A DNA stretch of 64,000 nucleotides from Elusimicrobiota bacterium. GTDB taxonomy: Bacteria > Elusimicrobiota > Elusimicrobia > UBA1565 > JACRDR01. This document shows, piece by piece, positions 48,949 to 57,820 of this stretch. Location: assembly GCA_016194745.1 (NCBI GenBank), contig JACQBA010000015.1, forward strand, positions 124,236 through 188,235, read 5' to 3'. The position numbers and the translations under genes were made by a program. How positions within the stretch are numbered: the stretch's first letter is position 1; each line of letters opens with the position of its first letter. The notes beneath the pieces are model-generated. The model saw nothing but the letters and a program-made list of their open reading frames with translations, made no database searches and was not told where the DNA came from.

Positions 48949-50982
48949 ATGCGAACGAATCGAGGACAGATCCTCGCCGCGATGGCCGGACTCGTTTTCC
49001 TGGGCGCGGCGCTCGCCGCGGCCGCGGGCGCCGGCCTGTTCGCGGCCGGCTGGCTGCGCTACAAGCGCTTGGAGCGGTCGATCGTCGCCAAGATGGACCA
49101 GTATTACCTGGACATCACGACCCCCGACCGCGAGGAGTATCTCTTGGCGGACGACGAGATCTTCGAAGTGCCCTACATGGCGTCGAAGCTGAGCGTGCAA
49201 TCGGAGCCGACGCGCATCTACGACGCCCGCGACCGTGTGATCGGGGAATATGTGGCCGACAAGGGACTCTACGTGCGCTCGCCGGACGACATCCCGCTGC
49301 TCATGCGGCGCGCGCTCGTCGCGACCGAGGACGGCACCTTCTACCAGCACCGCGGCGTGAATTATCGCGCGTTCGCCCGGGCCATGTGGATCAACCTCCG
49401 CTCGAGGCGCTTCGCGCAGGGCGGAAGCACGCTGACGCAGCAGCTCGCCAAGCTCATGTTCACGACGCGAAAGAAGACGGCCGGCCGAAAGATCTTCGAG
49501 TTCTTCGCCGCGCGCAAGCTCGAGGAGAAGTTCACCAAGGACCAGATCCTCCTGATGTACCTGAACTTCGCCAACTTCGGGCACGGCTGCTACGGGCTCG
49601 AGTCGGCCGCCCGCTTCTATTTCGACAAGTCCGCCACGGACCTGAGCCTCGGCGAGGCCGCGATGCTCGCCGGCATCATCGCCAGCCCCGAGAATTACTC
49701 CCCGTTCGTCAACGCCGACCTCACCAAGGCCCGCATGCGGACCGCGCTCTCGCGCATGGCGAAGAACGGGTTCATCCCGGAGTCCTCCGCGGCGCGGGAG
49801 TTCGACGATTTCTGGGCGGCGCAGGGGCCGCGCTTCGGCACGCCGGAGGTCTCGTTCTGGCGCATGACGGTCAACAAGGCGCCGGCCTTCATCGAGTACG
49901 TGCGGCGCGAGCTCGCGAAGGAATACTCCAAGGACCGGATCATGCGCGGCGGGCTCCGGGTGAGGACGACCTTGGACCTCGAGTTGCAGGAGGCGGCCTC
50001 GCGGGCGCTTCACTCGGGGCTCAAGGCCTTGAACGACGAAGTGAACAACGCGTCCGACGAATCGGACCGCATCGAGGGAGGCGCGGCGGCGGTGCGGCCG
50101 TCGGACGGCGCGATCCTCGCGCTCGTCGGCGGCAGCGCGTTCAACTTCAACAACCAGCTGAACCGGGCGGTCGATATCTCGCGCGCCATCGGCTCGACGG
50201 TCAAGCCCTTCATCTTCGCGGAGGCGTTCACGCAGGGATTCGGCCCCCAGGACACGATGGTCGACGAGCCCCGCAGCTACAAGATGGAGCGCGGAAAGCG
50301 CTGGACGCCGCGGAACTATGAGGGCAAATACTACGGGCAGGTGACCTTGGCCCAGGCGCTTCAGAAATCGCTCAACTCGATCGCCGTCGAGCTCTTGATC
50401 AAGGCGGGATTGGATCGCGTGATCTCCCTCCTGTCCGCCGCGACGGGGCAGCCCAAGGAGAGCTTCCCGCGCAACCTCTCCCTCGCGCTCGGCACGGCGC
50501 AGTCCTCGCCGCTGCGCTTGGCGGCGGCCTACGCCCTATTCGCCAACGGGGGGCGCGCGGTCGAACCCTACTTCCTCCGCTCCATCGAGGACCGCGAGGG
50601 TAAGGTGATCAAGGGAGGCCGCCTCGAGCCCGCCAAGAAGGAGCCGCTCCTCGCGCCGGAGGCCGTGCGGCTGGCGCAGGAATGCATGCGCGGGGTCTTG
50701 GCGGAGGGCGGTACCGCGCACGCGGCGGCCAAGCGCGCGTCGTTCACGATCCCGGCGGCGGCAAAGACTGGCACGACGAACGACTATAAGGACGCATGGT
50801 TCGCCGGAGTCACTCCGGACGTCTCCGCCGCGGTGTGGGTGGGCTACGACGACATGCGGCTCACGCTGGGCAAGACGGGCAGCGGCGGCCACGCGGCCGC
50901 GCCGATCTGGATGCGCTTCATCAAAGAGGCCTACCGGGACCGGCCCACCCGCGAGTTTGATATGACCGGGGTGAATAGGTAG
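48949..50982 (+). CDS. mrcA: Penicillin-binding protein 1A, bifunctional
   Basis: This 677-residue class A PBP makes and cross-links peptidoglycan in the periplasm, anchored by one N-terminal helix (~9-33). The glycosyltransferase (GT51) domain has the catalytic Glu in LVATEDGTFYQHRGVNYRAF and AQGGSTLTQQLAKL. The transpeptidase domain has S-x-x-K in AIGSTVKPFIFAEAF, S-x-N in QKSLNSIAVELL, and K-T-G in AAAKTGTTNDYKDAWFAG. Its TAG stop is also the first half of the TAGAAT box of the next gene. The two following lipoprotein genes may take part in wall or envelope assembly. Confidence 0.96.
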   Translation: MRTNRGQILAAMAGLVFLGAALAAAAGAGLFAAGWLRYKRLERSIVAKMDQYYLDITTPDREEYLLADDEIFEVPYMASKLSVQSEPTRIYDARDRVIGEYVADKGLYVRSPDDIPLLMRRALVATEDGTFYQHRGVNYRAFARAMWINLRSRRFAQGGSTLTQQLAKLMFTTRKKTAGRKIFEFFAARKLEEKFTKDQILLMYLNFANFGHGCYGLESAARFYFDKSATDLSLGEAAMLAGIIASPENYSPFVNADLTKARMRTALSRMAKNGFIPESSAAREFDDFWAAQGPRFGTPEVSFWRMTVNKAPAFIEYVRRELAKEYSKDRIMRGGLRVRTTLDLELQEAASRALHSGLKALNDEVNNASDESDRIEGGAAAVRPSDGAILALVGGSAFNFNNQLNRAVDISRAIGSTVKPFIFAEAFTQGFGPQDTMVDEPRSYKMERGKRWTPRNYEGKYYGQVTLAQALQKSLNSIAVELLIKAGLDRVISLLSAATGQPKESFPRNLSLALGTAQSSPLRLAAAYALFANGGRAVEPYFLRSIEDREGKVIKGGRLEPAKKEPLLAPEAVRLAQECMRGVLAEGGTAHAAAKRASFTIPAAAKTGTTNDYKDAWFAGVTPDVSAAVWVGYDDMRLTLGKTGSGGHAAAPIWMRFIKEAYRDRPTREFDMTGVNR

Positions 50983-50993
50983 AATCGGCCCCT

Positions 50994-52547
50994 ATGCGCG
51001 CGCGCGTGCGGGCTTGGTTTCTCGTCGGAGCGTCGCTGCTCTGCGCCTGCCGGGCGCTGACGGAGCGGGAGCCCAACGACCACTTCACCGAGGCGAACGA
51101 AGTGCGGGGCGGCGCCAGGGTCAAGGGCAAGCTGGGCTCGGCCGCGGACGTCGACGTCTACAAGATCGAGTGTGATCGCGAGCGCGCCGTGCTGTCGGTC
51201 CGCGTGGGCGGGATCCGGGAGGCCGATTTCGTCTTGAGCGTCGCCGACAAGGAGCGCGTCGAGCTCAAGCGCTTCGACGAGACGGGCATCGGCGGCGACG
51301 AGGAAGCCGTCGATGTGGGCCTCAAGCGCGGGACGTACTTCGTCACCCTCTCCAACAAGAACCCGAAGGCGAACAATCCGGACCAGGAATACGAGATCTC
51401 CTTCAAGCTCGACTCGGCGGACGGACGGGAAGCGGAGCCCAACGACCGGATGCTGTTCGCCAACGCTCTCGTGCCCGGTAGCGTCACCCGAGGCCATTAC
51501 TTCCCGACCCAAAACCTCCTTGGAGACACGACGGGACAGGTGGACGAGGACTGGTTCTCCATCTCCGTCGCGACGGGGCTCTTCGTGCTGAATCTCCAAG
51601 TGAGCGAGGTGCCGAAGGTCCAGCCCGTCCTCGAGATCTACGACGCTAATGCCTACAAGATCAAGGAGCTTGCCGCGCTCGATCCGGGCGAGGGTATCAG
51701 CGTGAAAGGGCTCGGCCTGAAGGGCCCGGCGCAGTATTTTCTCCGGCTCTTCCCGCGCAAGCCGCGCACCGGCACCGCGGACGTGGCGTACGAGATCCTG
51801 CCCGAATTGGTGCCCTGGCGGGGAGAGGGCGAGTTCGAGCCCAACGACCAGCGCCTGGACGCGACGCCCTTCGATCGCGCCTCGATCCAAGGCACGATCA
51901 ACCCCAAGGGCGACGCCGACTGGTACCGGGTCTACGTGGACACTTCGGCCAAGCAGTATCTCGTCGCGGGCGTCACCGCGGTGCCGGGACTTGATCTGCA
52001 GCTCGAGCTGGCGGACGAGCTCGGCGGCTCGATCGCGAAGGCCGACAATGGGGGCAAGGAGCAGCCGGAGCTCTTGACCGGATTCGGCGTTAGCCAGGGG
52101 ACGTACTATCTTGTAGTCTCTGAGAGGACCGGACGCGGCGCGGACGGACGTCATCCCTACACGCTCAGCAAGTCCATCGTCGCCTGGCAGCCGGGGCTCG
52201 AGTACGAGCTCAACAACAGCTCGCGCACGGCCCAGCGTCTGGAGGTCGGCTCGTCCGTGGACGGCTATATCGCTCCCAAGGGCGACGTGGATTGGTACGA
52301 TTTCAACGTCTATCAGAAGGGCAAGCTCGTCGTGGACGTGACCGGAGTGGTGAACGTCCAACTCATCGCCACCCTCTACGACCAGGAGTTCAACGAACTC
52401 GGGGCCAAGGCGAGCCAACGCTCCGGGGACTCCCTGAGCCTGACGAAGGACATCGATCGCGGGACGTTCGCGGTGCGCGTTCAGGCGGCCGACGGGGCGC
52501 AGAACAACGTCCGCGATAAGTACACCCTGCGCGTCCGCGTCCAATGA
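50994..52547 (+). CDS. Lipoprotein with four PPC (pre-peptidase C-terminal) domains
   Basis: This 517-residue protein has a lipoprotein signal (WFLVGASLLCAC; L-C-A-C lipobox). It contains four tandem beta-sandwich PPC-like domains, each opening with E-P-N-D or a variant and containing a D-W-Y/F/V-x-[IVF] strand: EREPNDHFTEANEV; EAEPNDRMLFANAL with DEDWFSI; EFEPNDQRLDATPF with GDADWYRV; and EYELNNSSRTAQRL with GDVDWYDF. PPC domains usually help secreted enzymes bind or fold; here there is no enzyme domain. TAGAAT (50980-50985) ends 8 bases before the ATG. The next gene overlaps by ATGA. Confidence 0.8.
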   Translation: MRARVRAWFLVGASLLCACRALTEREPNDHFTEANEVRGGARVKGKLGSAADVDVYKIECDRERAVLSVRVGGIREADFVLSVADKERVELKRFDETGIGGDEEAVDVGLKRGTYFVTLSNKNPKANNPDQEYEISFKLDSADGREAEPNDRMLFANALVPGSVTRGHYFPTQNLLGDTTGQVDEDWFSISVATGLFVLNLQVSEVPKVQPVLEIYDANAYKIKELAALDPGEGISVKGLGLKGPAQYFLRLFPRKPRTGTADVAYEILPELVPWRGEGEFEPNDQRLDATPFDRASIQGTINPKGDADWYRVYVDTSAKQYLVAGVTAVPGLDLQLELADELGGSIAKADNGGKEQPELLTGFGVSQGTYYLVVSERTGRGADGRHPYTLSKSIVAWQPGLEYELNNSSRTAQRLEVGSSVDGYIAPKGDVDWYDFNVYQKGKLVVDVTGVVNVQLIATLYDQEFNELGAKASQRSGDSLSLTKDIDRGTFAVRVQAADGAQNNVRDKYTLRVRVQ

Positions 52548-52987
52548 GATCGGGCGCTCTCGTCGGCGCTCTCGCGCTGGCCGTCGCCGCCTGCGCGGCA
52601 CCCCGCCCGGCCGCACCGCCGCCGGCGATGGCCCAGACCCCTCCCCCGCCTCCTCCGGCGCCCGCGAACATCGTCGTCATCGCCTCCGAGGCGGTGGAGC
52701 GGCCTGAAGTCGACTCGCTTTCCAAGGTGCGGGTGTTCGTCGACGGCAAGGAGGTCGGTGAGACCTCTCCCGGTCTTTCGTCGGAGACAAAACGCTGGGA
52801 AGGCCGGGTGCCGGCGGGCAATCAGCCGGTGCGCTTCGAGCGCTGGGTGATGCGGAGGATCTCCGACTGGACTCTCGAGGCTAGCATCCCGGAGCGCTTC
52901 GTCCGCATCGACGAGACAAGGTCCACGACGTTGACGCTTCGGTTCTTCGAGGACGGCCGCAGGTACGAGGTTACGAGGAGCCCTTGA
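52544..52987 (+). CDS. Small lipoprotein of unknown function
   Basis: This 147-residue protein has the lipobox ALAVAACAAP, then a proline-rich linker (PPPPPPAP) and a beta-rich domain (VRVFVDGKEVGETSPG, RWEGRVPAGNQPVRFERWVM). It starts inside the stop of the PPC lipoprotein gene (ATGA), so the pair is co-translated and may form one envelope complex. The last 17 bases overlap the 3' end of the convergent pseudouridine synthase gene. Confidence 0.72.
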   Translation: MRSGALVGALALAVAACAAPRPAAPPPAMAQTPPPPPPAPANIVVIASEAVERPEVDSLSKVRVFVDGKEVGETSPGLSSETKRWEGRVPAGNQPVRFERWVMRRISDWTLEASIPERFVRIDETRSTTLTLRFFEDGRRYEVTRSP

Positions 52988-53603
52988 ACTCGGGCGGGGG
53001 CTCGCAGCGAATCGAAACCGGCATCCCCTTCGATCGGAAAGCGAGCTTCCAGGCGTGGAGCATCAGGCGCGCGGCGCCGCCGACGGGCCGGTCCTTGCCG
53101 TAGAGATCGTCGCCGAGGACGGGATGTCCGATCGAGTATAAGTGTACGCGGATCTGGTGACGGCGCCCGGTGAGGGGAGCGACCTCCAGCAGAGAGTTCC
53201 CTCCCGCGCGTTTGAGGACCTTCCACCGAGTCGCGCACGGCTTGCCGTTCAAATCCACGGCGACTCTCCCGGAGCCGAACTCGCGCAGGGGCGTCTTGAC
53301 CTCGCCGCTGTTGGGCGGGTGGCCGAAGACGAGGGCCAAATACGTCTTCTCGATCTCACGGGATTCGAATTGGACGCTCAAGTCTCGGTGGGAATCCGCG
53401 TTCTTGGCGAACAAGAGCACCCCGCTCGTCTCGCGGTCGAGGCGATGGACCACGAAGGCTTTCGAGCCGAGGCGTCGTTCGACCTTCGCTTGGATCGTAT
53501 CTCCGGACGCCGCGTCTCCGCGTCCGGGGATCACTAGCTCTCCTGAACGCTTTGAAACCGCGATGACGCGCTCGTCCTCAAAGAGGACCTCGAGATCTTC
53601 CAC
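52971..53603 (-). CDS. RluA-family RNA pseudouridine synthase
   Basis: This 210-residue enzyme isomerises uridine in rRNA or tRNA. It has the catalytic HRLDRETSGVLLFAK (active Asp), EIEKTYLALVFG, and the downstream TGRRHQIRVHLYSIGHPVLG and RLMLHAWKLAF segments. The length without an S4 domain fits the RluA/RluC-like short forms. The start is the GTG at 53603, since TAGAAT (53610-53615) ends 6 bases before it. Its 3' end overlaps the convergent lipoprotein gene. Confidence 0.92.
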   Translation of the reverse strand: MEDLEVLFEDERVIAVSKRSGELVIPGRGDAASGDTIQAKVERRLGSKAFVVHRLDRETSGVLLFAKNADSHRDLSVQFESREIEKTYLALVFGHPPNSGEVKTPLREFGSGRVAVDLNGKPCATRWKVLKRAGGNSLLEVAPLTGRRHQIRVHLYSIGHPVLGDDLYGKDRPVGGAARLMLHAWKLAFRSKGMPVSIRCEPPPEFKGSS

Positions 53604-53609
53604 GAAGCG

Positions 53610-53682
53610 ATTCTACAATTTCCAAGCTCAGACGAGGAATTCAAGAATAGATGTCGAAATTTTGACGGAAATTTAATAGAAT
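53610..53682. promoter_or_regulatory. Divergent leaderless promoters
   Basis: TAGAAT (minus, 53610-53615) and TAGAAT (plus, 53677-53682) each end 6 bases before a GTG start codon. The 85-base intergenic space between them is unusually AT-rich for this DNA. Confidence 0.68.
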
Positions 53683-53688
53683 CTCGAC

Positions 53689-54252
53689 GTGCGGAGCGGA
53701 CTGGAACGTCGGAAGGCGCAAGCGAGGCCTTCGGCTCCGGCTCCTCGGTACGACCGGTTCGTCGCCATCGATTTCGAAACCGCCGATTCGGGGCCCGACA
53801 GCGCCTGCGCCGTGGGTCTCGTCCGGGTGGAAGAAGGGCGGATCGTGCGCCGGGAGCACCGATTCATCCGTCCGCCGCGAAAGTCGTTCATGTTCACGTA
53901 TATCCACGGGATCACCTGGGAGCGGGTGAGCCGGGAGGCTCCCTTCGGGGAGGTTTGGGAGGGATTGAAGGAGATGATCGCGGACGTCCCCGTGCTGGCG
54001 GCCCACAACTCGCGCTTTGACGAGCGCGTTTTGCGCGCCGGATGCGTTTCCGCCGGGATCGAGGCGCCGGAGCAACGGTTCGTGTGCACCGTGCAGATCG
54101 CGCGAAAGACCTGGGGCATCTACCCGACCAATTTGCCCTCGGTCTGCAGCCGTCTCGGCATCGATTTGAATCACCACGAGGCCCTCTCGGACGCGGAAGC
54201 CTGCGCGCAGATCGTCATTCGGGCTTCGAACTTTTCGGAGGCTCGGCCGTAG
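53689..54252 (+). CDS. DnaQ-like DEDDh 3'-5' exonuclease
   Basis: This 187-residue protein shows the exonuclease I motif FVAIDFETADSGPDSACAVG (D-x-E), the exo II segment ADVPVLAAHNSRFDERVLRA (N-x3-F-D), and the exo III part LNHHEALSDAEACAQIV (H-x4-D). It belongs with the short stand-alone DnaQ-like nucleases related to the polymerase III epsilon domain. Substrate is unknown; 3' trimming of DNA or RNA is likely. The start is a GTG with TAGAAT 6 bases upstream. Confidence 0.9.
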   Translation: MRSGLERRKAQARPSAPAPRYDRFVAIDFETADSGPDSACAVGLVRVEEGRIVRREHRFIRPPRKSFMFTYIHGITWERVSREAPFGEVWEGLKEMIADVPVLAAHNSRFDERVLRAGCVSAGIEAPEQRFVCTVQIARKTWGIYPTNLPSVCSRLGIDLNHHEALSDAEACAQIVIRASNFSEARP

Positions 54253-54312
54253 TATTGGTAGCGGCACAATTTCCCGAAAGGGAATCATCGCGATAATAGG
54301 AGAAATACCCCA

Positions 54313-54564
54313 ATGAAAACGCTGATCAGCACGTTGATCGTCGCCCTGCTCTTGCCCGTCATGGGCATCGCGCAGGACAACACTCAGGCCCCTGCGGCGC
54401 AGCCCGCCGCTGGCGCGCCGGCGGACGCCCCCAAGCCCGAGAAGAAGGCGAAGAAGGACAAGAAGGAAGGCGATACGGCCGGCGCCGAGAAGAAGAAGGG
54501 AAAGGGCAAAAAGAAGAAGGCCAAGAAGGAAGGCGAGACCGCCCCGGCCGCCGACAAGAAATAA
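54313..54564 (+). CDS. Small secreted lysine/alanine-rich protein
   Basis: This 83-residue protein has a signal peptide (LISTLIVALLLPVMGIAQD). The mature part is built of Ala/Pro stretches and many lysine runs (KKAKKDKKEG, KKGKGKKKKAKKEG). It should be disordered and highly basic, and may bind the wall, nucleic acid or lipopolysaccharide. TAGGAG lies about 10 bases before the ATG and a terminator follows. Small Lys-rich exported proteins are common neighbours in this genome type; no family assigned. Confidence 0.72.
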   Translation: MKTLISTLIVALLLPVMGIAQDNTQAPAAQPAAGAPADAPKPEKKAKKDKKEGDTAGAEKKKGKGKKKKAKKEGETAPAADKK

Positions 54565-54583
54565 CTTAGTTCATCCGAACAAG

Positions 54584-54615
54584 AAAACCCCTCCGCGCTC
54601 GCGCGCGGAGGGGTT
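54584..54615. terminator. Bidirectional terminator
   Basis: Near-perfect palindrome AAAACCCCTCCGCGC/GCGCGGAGGGGTTTT between convergent genes ending at 54564 and 54630. T runs on both strands let it stop both transcripts. Confidence 0.9.
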
Positions 54616-54629
54616 TTGATTTCCCCCCT

Positions 54630-56819
54630 TTAGAGGAGGAAGAGCATCTCGCGATACTTGGGGAGAGGCCAGAGCGCGTGCTCGACGATCTCCTCGGTCC
54701 GGTCGCAGGCGCCTCGGAGGGTCGCCAACGCGTCGGAGCCCTTTTCGGCGAGAAGCGTCGCCTTGGCCGCGACGTCGGACGTCTCGCCGGCCTTCTCGAT
54801 GACCTGGTCGACGAGCTTGACGCCGGCCTGCAGTTCCGCCAGCAGGTCTCCGCATTCCTTTAGGCGCGTCTTGACGGCGTTCTTGCCCGCCCCGTCCAGC
54901 GCCCCGGAGGCCGCCGCGTAGCGCTCGATGTGCCGCGCGAGCGCCGGTTCGACCATCGTCAGCGCGAGCTCCTTGAGGAGCTTGAGCTCGATCTCCTTGG
55001 TCTTGGCATAGGCCTCGAGCTTGATCTCGTATTTCGCGTGCAGCTCGTGCTTGTTCAATACCTTGTATTTCTCATAGAGCGACACGACGGACTTGTCGGT
55101 CAGCATCTCGAGCGCCTCGGGCGTGTTCTTCGCGTTCGGGAGGCCGCGCTTGGCCGCGTCCTTCTGCCAGTCCGCCGAGTAGCCGTTACCCTCGAAGCGG
55201 ACGCGCTTGGTCTCCTTCACGATCTCGCGGATGACCTCGATCGCCGTGACCGTCGGGTCCGCGGCGCCGCCCTTCGACTTCTTCTCGAGCTTCTCGAGGA
55301 CGACGTCGAGGCCGTAGGCCACGACCAGGTTCATCGCCGTAGCGGGCTCCGAGACGTTCTGCGACGCTCCGACCGCGCGGAACTCGAACTTGTTGCCCGT
55401 GAAGGCGATGGGCGACGTGCGGTTCCTGTCCGAGTTGTCCTGGCGGATCACCGGCAGCCGCCGCAGGCCGTGGTCGATGGCTTCCTTGACCGTGTCGGGA
55501 TCCTTGCCGCCCTTCTCGAGTTCGTTCAGAAGCCGGTCGAGATACTCGCCGAGGTAGACGGACATGATCGCCGGAGGCGCCTCGTTGGCGCCGAGGCGGT
55601 GGTCGTTGCCCGCGTCCGCGACCGCGGTCCGCAGCAATCCGCCGTGCTTGTCGACGCCCGCGAGGATCGAGGCGAGGAACAGCAGGAACTGGATGTTCTT
55701 CTTCGGCGCGACGCCGGGCTCGAGGAGATTGTTCCCGTCGGAGTCCTGCATCGACCAGTTCATGTGCTTGCCGCTGCCATTGATGCCCGCGAAGGGCTTC
55801 TCATGGAGTAGCAGCGACAGGCCGTGGTCGTCCGCCACCTTGCGCATGATCTCCATCGCCTGCAGGTTGTGGTCGATTGCGAGGTTCGCTTCCTCGTACA
55901 AGGGCGCGATCTCGAACTGGTTCGGGGCCACCTCGTTGTGCCGGGTCTTCGCCGGGATGCCGCGCTCGATGAGCGCCGCCTCGACGTCGTTCATGAACTC
56001 GAGAACCTTCGGCTTGATCGACCCGAAGTAATGGTCTTCCATCTGCTGGTGTTTCGCCGAGGCGAAGCCGACGAGCGTGCGGCCCGTGTAGATGAGGTCC
56101 GGCCGCTTGTTGTAGAAGTCCTTCGTGATCAGGAAGTACTCCTGCTCGGGGCCCACGGTGACGCGCACGAACTTGGCCGTACGGTTGCCGAAGTGCTTGA
56201 GCACGCGGAACGCCCGATCCTCGATCGCCGCCAAGGAGCGCAGGAGCGGCGTCTTCATGTCGAGGACTTCTCCCGTCCACGAGATGTAGACGGAGGGGAT
56301 GACCATGGTCACCGCCTTGCCGCTCTTCAGGATGAAGGCGGGCGAGGTCGGATCCCACGCCGTGTAGCCGCGCGCCTCAAAGGTCGAGCGCATGCCGCCG
56401 GACGGGAACGAGGAGGCGTCGGGCTCGCTCTGGATGAGCTCGCGGCCCGAGAAGCGCAGGATCGCCGTGCCGTGCCCGTCGAACTTGAGGAACGAGTCGT
56501 GCTTCTCGGCCGTGACGCCGCGGTGCGGCTGGAACCAGTGGCAAAAGTGCGTCGCGCCGAGCGCGATCGCCCACTCCTTCATCGCGTGCGCCACCTCGTC
56601 CGCGATCTCGACGTCGAGCTTTTCGTTGTTCTCGATGGTGTCGATGAGCTTCTCATAGACGTGCTTGCTCAGGTGCTTCGCCATCACCTTCTTGTTGAAG
56701 GTCAGGCTGCCGTATAATTCGGAAATAGGAGTTGAATCTTTCACGCCGATCGCGCCTCCGTTCTTGCCCAATGCCCGCTGCAGCGTCTCCTCGACGATGT
56801 TTCGCTCGGCCAATCCCAT
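54630..56819 (-). CDS. glnN: Glutamine synthetase type III
   Basis: This 729-residue enzyme condenses ammonia and glutamate with ATP. It is much longer than GlnA-I (about 470) and has GSIII signatures: GATHFCHWFQPHRGVTAEKH; FDGHGTAILRFSGRELIQSE; TVGPEQEYFLITKDFY; KTRHNEVAPNQFEIAPLYEE; and AGINGSGKHMNWSMQDSDG. The C-terminal domain with GNGYSADWQKDAAKRGLPN is also typical. The start is the ATG at 56819, since AAAGGAGG lies 6 bases upstream; an in-frame codon 13 positions earlier is not needed. A promoter with TTGTAA-17-TATAAT lies just upstream (56857-56885). Confidence 0.97.
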   Translation of the reverse strand: MGLAERNIVEETLQRALGKNGGAIGVKDSTPISELYGSLTFNKKVMAKHLSKHVYEKLIDTIENNEKLDVEIADEVAHAMKEWAIALGATHFCHWFQPHRGVTAEKHDSFLKFDGHGTAILRFSGRELIQSEPDASSFPSGGMRSTFEARGYTAWDPTSPAFILKSGKAVTMVIPSVYISWTGEVLDMKTPLLRSLAAIEDRAFRVLKHFGNRTAKFVRVTVGPEQEYFLITKDFYNKRPDLIYTGRTLVGFASAKHQQMEDHYFGSIKPKVLEFMNDVEAALIERGIPAKTRHNEVAPNQFEIAPLYEEANLAIDHNLQAMEIMRKVADDHGLSLLLHEKPFAGINGSGKHMNWSMQDSDGNNLLEPGVAPKKNIQFLLFLASILAGVDKHGGLLRTAVADAGNDHRLGANEAPPAIMSVYLGEYLDRLLNELEKGGKDPDTVKEAIDHGLRRLPVIRQDNSDRNRTSPIAFTGNKFEFRAVGASQNVSEPATAMNLVVAYGLDVVLEKLEKKSKGGAADPTVTAIEVIREIVKETKRVRFEGNGYSADWQKDAAKRGLPNAKNTPEALEMLTDKSVVSLYEKYKVLNKHELHAKYEIKLEAYAKTKEIELKLLKELALTMVEPALARHIERYAAASGALDGAGKNAVKTRLKECGDLLAELQAGVKLVDQVIEKAGETSDVAAKATLLAEKGSDALATLRGACDRTEEIVEHALWPLPKYREMLFLL

Positions 56820-57144
56820 GTTGCCTCCTTTAAGAACGCCCGTTGACTGACGCCTCATTATAGGACAGAAAGGCTGATTTTACAACCCCGAGAGGTCAAA
56901 AAACGCATTTTGGCCGCGGTGCGGATGCAAAATCAACCAAAAATGACCGCTTTTGCAGTCAGACGGGGTCTATGCGCGGGCCCGACTGTCCAACGAAACC
57001 CGATGGTAGCAAATTCGATCGACCGCGGGCCGGTGGACCCAATGACAAGTAGGGCTTAAGGCCGATCTTATTTGGGCCGGTCGGAATTGGCGCGGCTCGG
57101 CGCGGCGCGCTACGCTTCCGCATATTGAAGGGAGGAGACTACCC
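56820..57144. other. Intergenic region upstream of glnN
   Basis: This 325-base gap separates two divergent genes. It holds the glnN Shine-Dalgarno (56824-56831), its -10 TATAAT (56857-56862) and -35 TTGTAA (56880-56885) with a 17-base spacer, then an AT-rich stretch with TTTTTTGACC. Further right are GGGCC-rich inverted segments at 57026-57085 of the recurring intergenic type, and a GGGAGGAG ribosome-binding site at 57131 for the next gene. I see no riboswitch or small gene. Confidence 0.6.
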
Positions 57145-57684
57145 ATGCACCGATGCATCCTGTCGTTGGCCGTCGCCGTAGTCGCCGCAAGCGCCGCGCG
57201 CGCCGAGCTCGGAAAAGCGTTCGACGCCGGTCGAGAGATCGGAAGCGTCATCCACGTCCAGCTCGGCGAGCGGACTCAGGCCGAGCAGCTGGACATCCAC
57301 GCCCGCCTCGCGATCGCGGCGCGCCTCGACCAGATCAAGGCGAATTTGATCCAGACCCACAAGCTCGAGCCGTGGCAGATCGAGAAGATGGTCGCGAGCG
57401 TCCCTCCCGGCTCGACGGAATTCATGATCGAGTATCCCACGTATTCGAAATCGGGCAAGCCGAGCTACACCCTAAAGACGGACGCCTTCTTCGACTGCTC
57501 AAAGGTTTACACCGAAACGAGCACCGAGACGAAGCAGAAGTACGTGGTCGCGGGCGACTTGATCACGGGAAACTATCGGCGCGAGCTCTCCGACGCCGGC
57601 GAGCCGGCCGAGGTCGTGCGCGACGTGAGCAGCATGAGCGGCCCGCACGGCAGCAAGTGCGCGCCGTCGTACACGCGATTCTAG
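57145..57684 (+). CDS. Secreted protein of unknown function
   Basis: This 179-residue protein has a signal peptide (MHRCILSLAVAVVAASAARA). A helical N-terminal part (IHARLAIAARLDQIKANLIQ, EPWQIEKMVASVPPG) precedes a beta-rich part with two cysteines (DAFFDCSKVYTETSTETKQK and GPHGSKCAPSYTRF) that may form a disulphide. GGGAGGAG lies about 8 bases before the ATG. No family recognised. Confidence 0.68.
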   Translation: MHRCILSLAVAVVAASAARAELGKAFDAGREIGSVIHVQLGERTQAEQLDIHARLAIAARLDQIKANLIQTHKLEPWQIEKMVASVPPGSTEFMIEYPTYSKSGKPSYTLKTDAFFDCSKVYTETSTETKQKYVVAGDLITGNYRRELSDAGEPAEVVRDVSSMSGPHGSKCAPSYTRF

Positions 57685-57820
57685 GCGGGCTCCCCTGCCG
57701 GATGCGTCGAGGAGCGCGCGTGGGCGCGCATCAGCGCAACGCCGAATAGGTCTTTTGGGTCAATAGGAGACGGGCATTTAGGCCCAGGTTGTTGCGGGCG
57801 ACTCCGGTCATGCTGACGTT

